From positions 12,184 through 26,967 of the forward strand of contig PMIW01000222.1 in NCBI GenBank assembly GCA_003158365.1: a stretch of 14,784 nt of DNA, in the 5' to 3' direction. The position numbers and the translations under genes were made by a program. Below the pieces are notes generated by a model, which was not told the origin of the DNA, made no database searches, and saw nothing but the letters and a program-made list of their open reading frames with translations. Shown here in pieces: positions 14,356 through 14,784 of the stretch. Positions within the stretch are counted from its first letter, which is position 1. Each line of letters starts with the position of its first letter. Source of the DNA: Ignavibacteriota bacterium. Its GTDB lineage: Bacteria > Bacteroidota > Ignavibacteria > Tepidaquicellales > Tepidaquicellaceae.

Positions 14356-14784
14356 ATGAAAAAATTAAACGAAATATTTGTATTAGCTCTTTTCTCTTTC
14401 TTAATTGTTCAGTGCACATTTACAATTAATTTTTGCTCTGCTCAGTGGATACAGACGGGACCTTCCGGGGGTTTTGTTAATTGCTTTATAGTTTCGGGAA
14501 CAAATCTCTTTGCGGGAACTGAAGGCGGAGTATTTTTATCAACAAATAACGGCTCCAGCTGGACTGTGGTAGGATTAGAGAATGAATATGTACGTTCTCT
14601 TGCATTTTCGGGAACAAAACTCTTTGCGGGGACTAACGGCGACGGTATATTTTCATCTACAAATAACGGTACAAGCTGGACTGCAGTTAATAACGGATTA
14701 ACAAGTAAAGTTGTTAATGCCTTTGCAGTATCAGGAACAAACCTCTTTGCAGCTACTAGTGGCGGAGTATTTTTATCAACAAAT
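14356..14784 (+). CDS. Secreted repeat protein, probable beta-propeller (BNR/sortilin-like), N-terminal part
   Basis: The first 143 codons of a gene that runs off the right edge. Residues 1-29 form a signal peptide (hydrophobic IFVLALFSFLIV, then CSAQ). From about residue 40 a repeat of 38-41 residues follows: SGTNLFAGTEGGVFLSTNNG, SSWT, then a variable linker. It recurs as SGTKLFAGTNGDGIF...SWT and SGTNLFAATSGGVFLSTN. Such blades, with GVFLSTNNGxSW, belong to BNR/sortilin-like beta-propellers that are common in secreted and cell-surface proteins of Ignavibacteria and Bacteroidota, often ending in a type IX secretion sorting domain. That end is outside the window, so the secretion route is not shown. 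Function is probably binding or surface structure; enzyme activity cannot be inferred. Confidence 0.8.
   Translation, partial: MKKLNEIFVLALFSFLIVQCTFTINFCSAQWIQTGPSGGFVNCFIVSGTNLFAGTEGGVFLSTNNGSSWTVVGLENEYVRSLAFSGTKLFAGTNGDGIFSSTNNGTSWTAVNNGLTSKVVNAFAVSGTNLFAATSGGVFLSTN
14494..14784 (+). repeat. Tandem coding repeats of the propeller gene
   Basis: The TCGGGAACAAA-type unit starts at 14494, 14608 and 14731, so the periods are 114 and 123 bases (38 and 41 codons). Long stretches are nearly identical at the DNA level, for example GGCGGAGTATTTTTATCAAC in units one and three. This suggests recent internal duplication or gene conversion. Confidence 0.85.

Overview
The window is a strongly AT-rich piece of a bacterial chromosome. 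It holds most of one long surface- or exopolysaccharide operon on the minus strand, an IS3-family insertion sequence on the plus strand, and the start of a secreted-protein region at the right edge. The host is probably from the Bacteroidota/Chlorobiota side (Ignavibacteria-like). This rests on the low GC, weak Shine-Dalgarno use in the operon, a Wza-like protein reduced to its SLBB domain, and a secreted propeller protein with SGTNLFAGT/STNNGSSWT-type repeats. It is an inference from style, because no rRNA or other marker gene is present.

The operon reads from about 12.3 kb down to 1. Its order is SLBB polysaccharide-export protein, Wzc-like chain-length regulator fused to a tyrosine autokinase, O-antigen ligase/polymerase, RfbF (glucose-1-phosphate cytidylyltransferase), RfbG (CDP-glucose 4,6-dehydratase), RmlC-type epimerase, DegT-type PLP aminotransferase, a methyltransferase with a cysteine-rich tail, a family 2 glycosyltransferase, a FemAB/GNAT-like acyltransferase, a sugar formyltransferase, and the N-terminus of a Wzx-type flippase cut by the left edge. 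From RfbF onward the genes overlap or lie within a few bases of one another, so they are almost certainly co-transcribed. Three of them appear to start with TTG.

Read together, RfbF and RfbG should make CDP-4-keto-6-deoxyglucose, and the epimerase and aminotransferase can convert it to a CDP-linked amino-deoxy sugar. The formyltransferase, perhaps with the FemAB-like enzyme, could then N-acylate it. The repeat units would be flipped by Wzx, polymerised by the Wzy-like protein, and exported under Wzc and the SLBB protein. No initiating sugar-phosphate transferase and only one glycosyltransferase are seen, so the cluster probably continues beyond position 1.

To the right of the operon is about 335 bases of very AT-rich non-coding DNA that should hold the operon promoter. 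An IS3-family element of about 1.37 kb follows (12625-13997), with imperfect inverted repeats starting TG and ending CA and a likely -1 frameshift between orfA and orfB. Beyond it are a 47-codon secreted peptide gene with a perfect Shine-Dalgarno, and a secreted repeat protein that runs off the window.

The most interesting points are the probable CDP-linked, N-formylated amino sugar, the two-zinc-ribbon tail on the methyltransferase, the reduced SLBB export protein with a C-terminal membrane anchor, and the small secreted peptide. No clearly new multi-gene system such as a defence island is evident.
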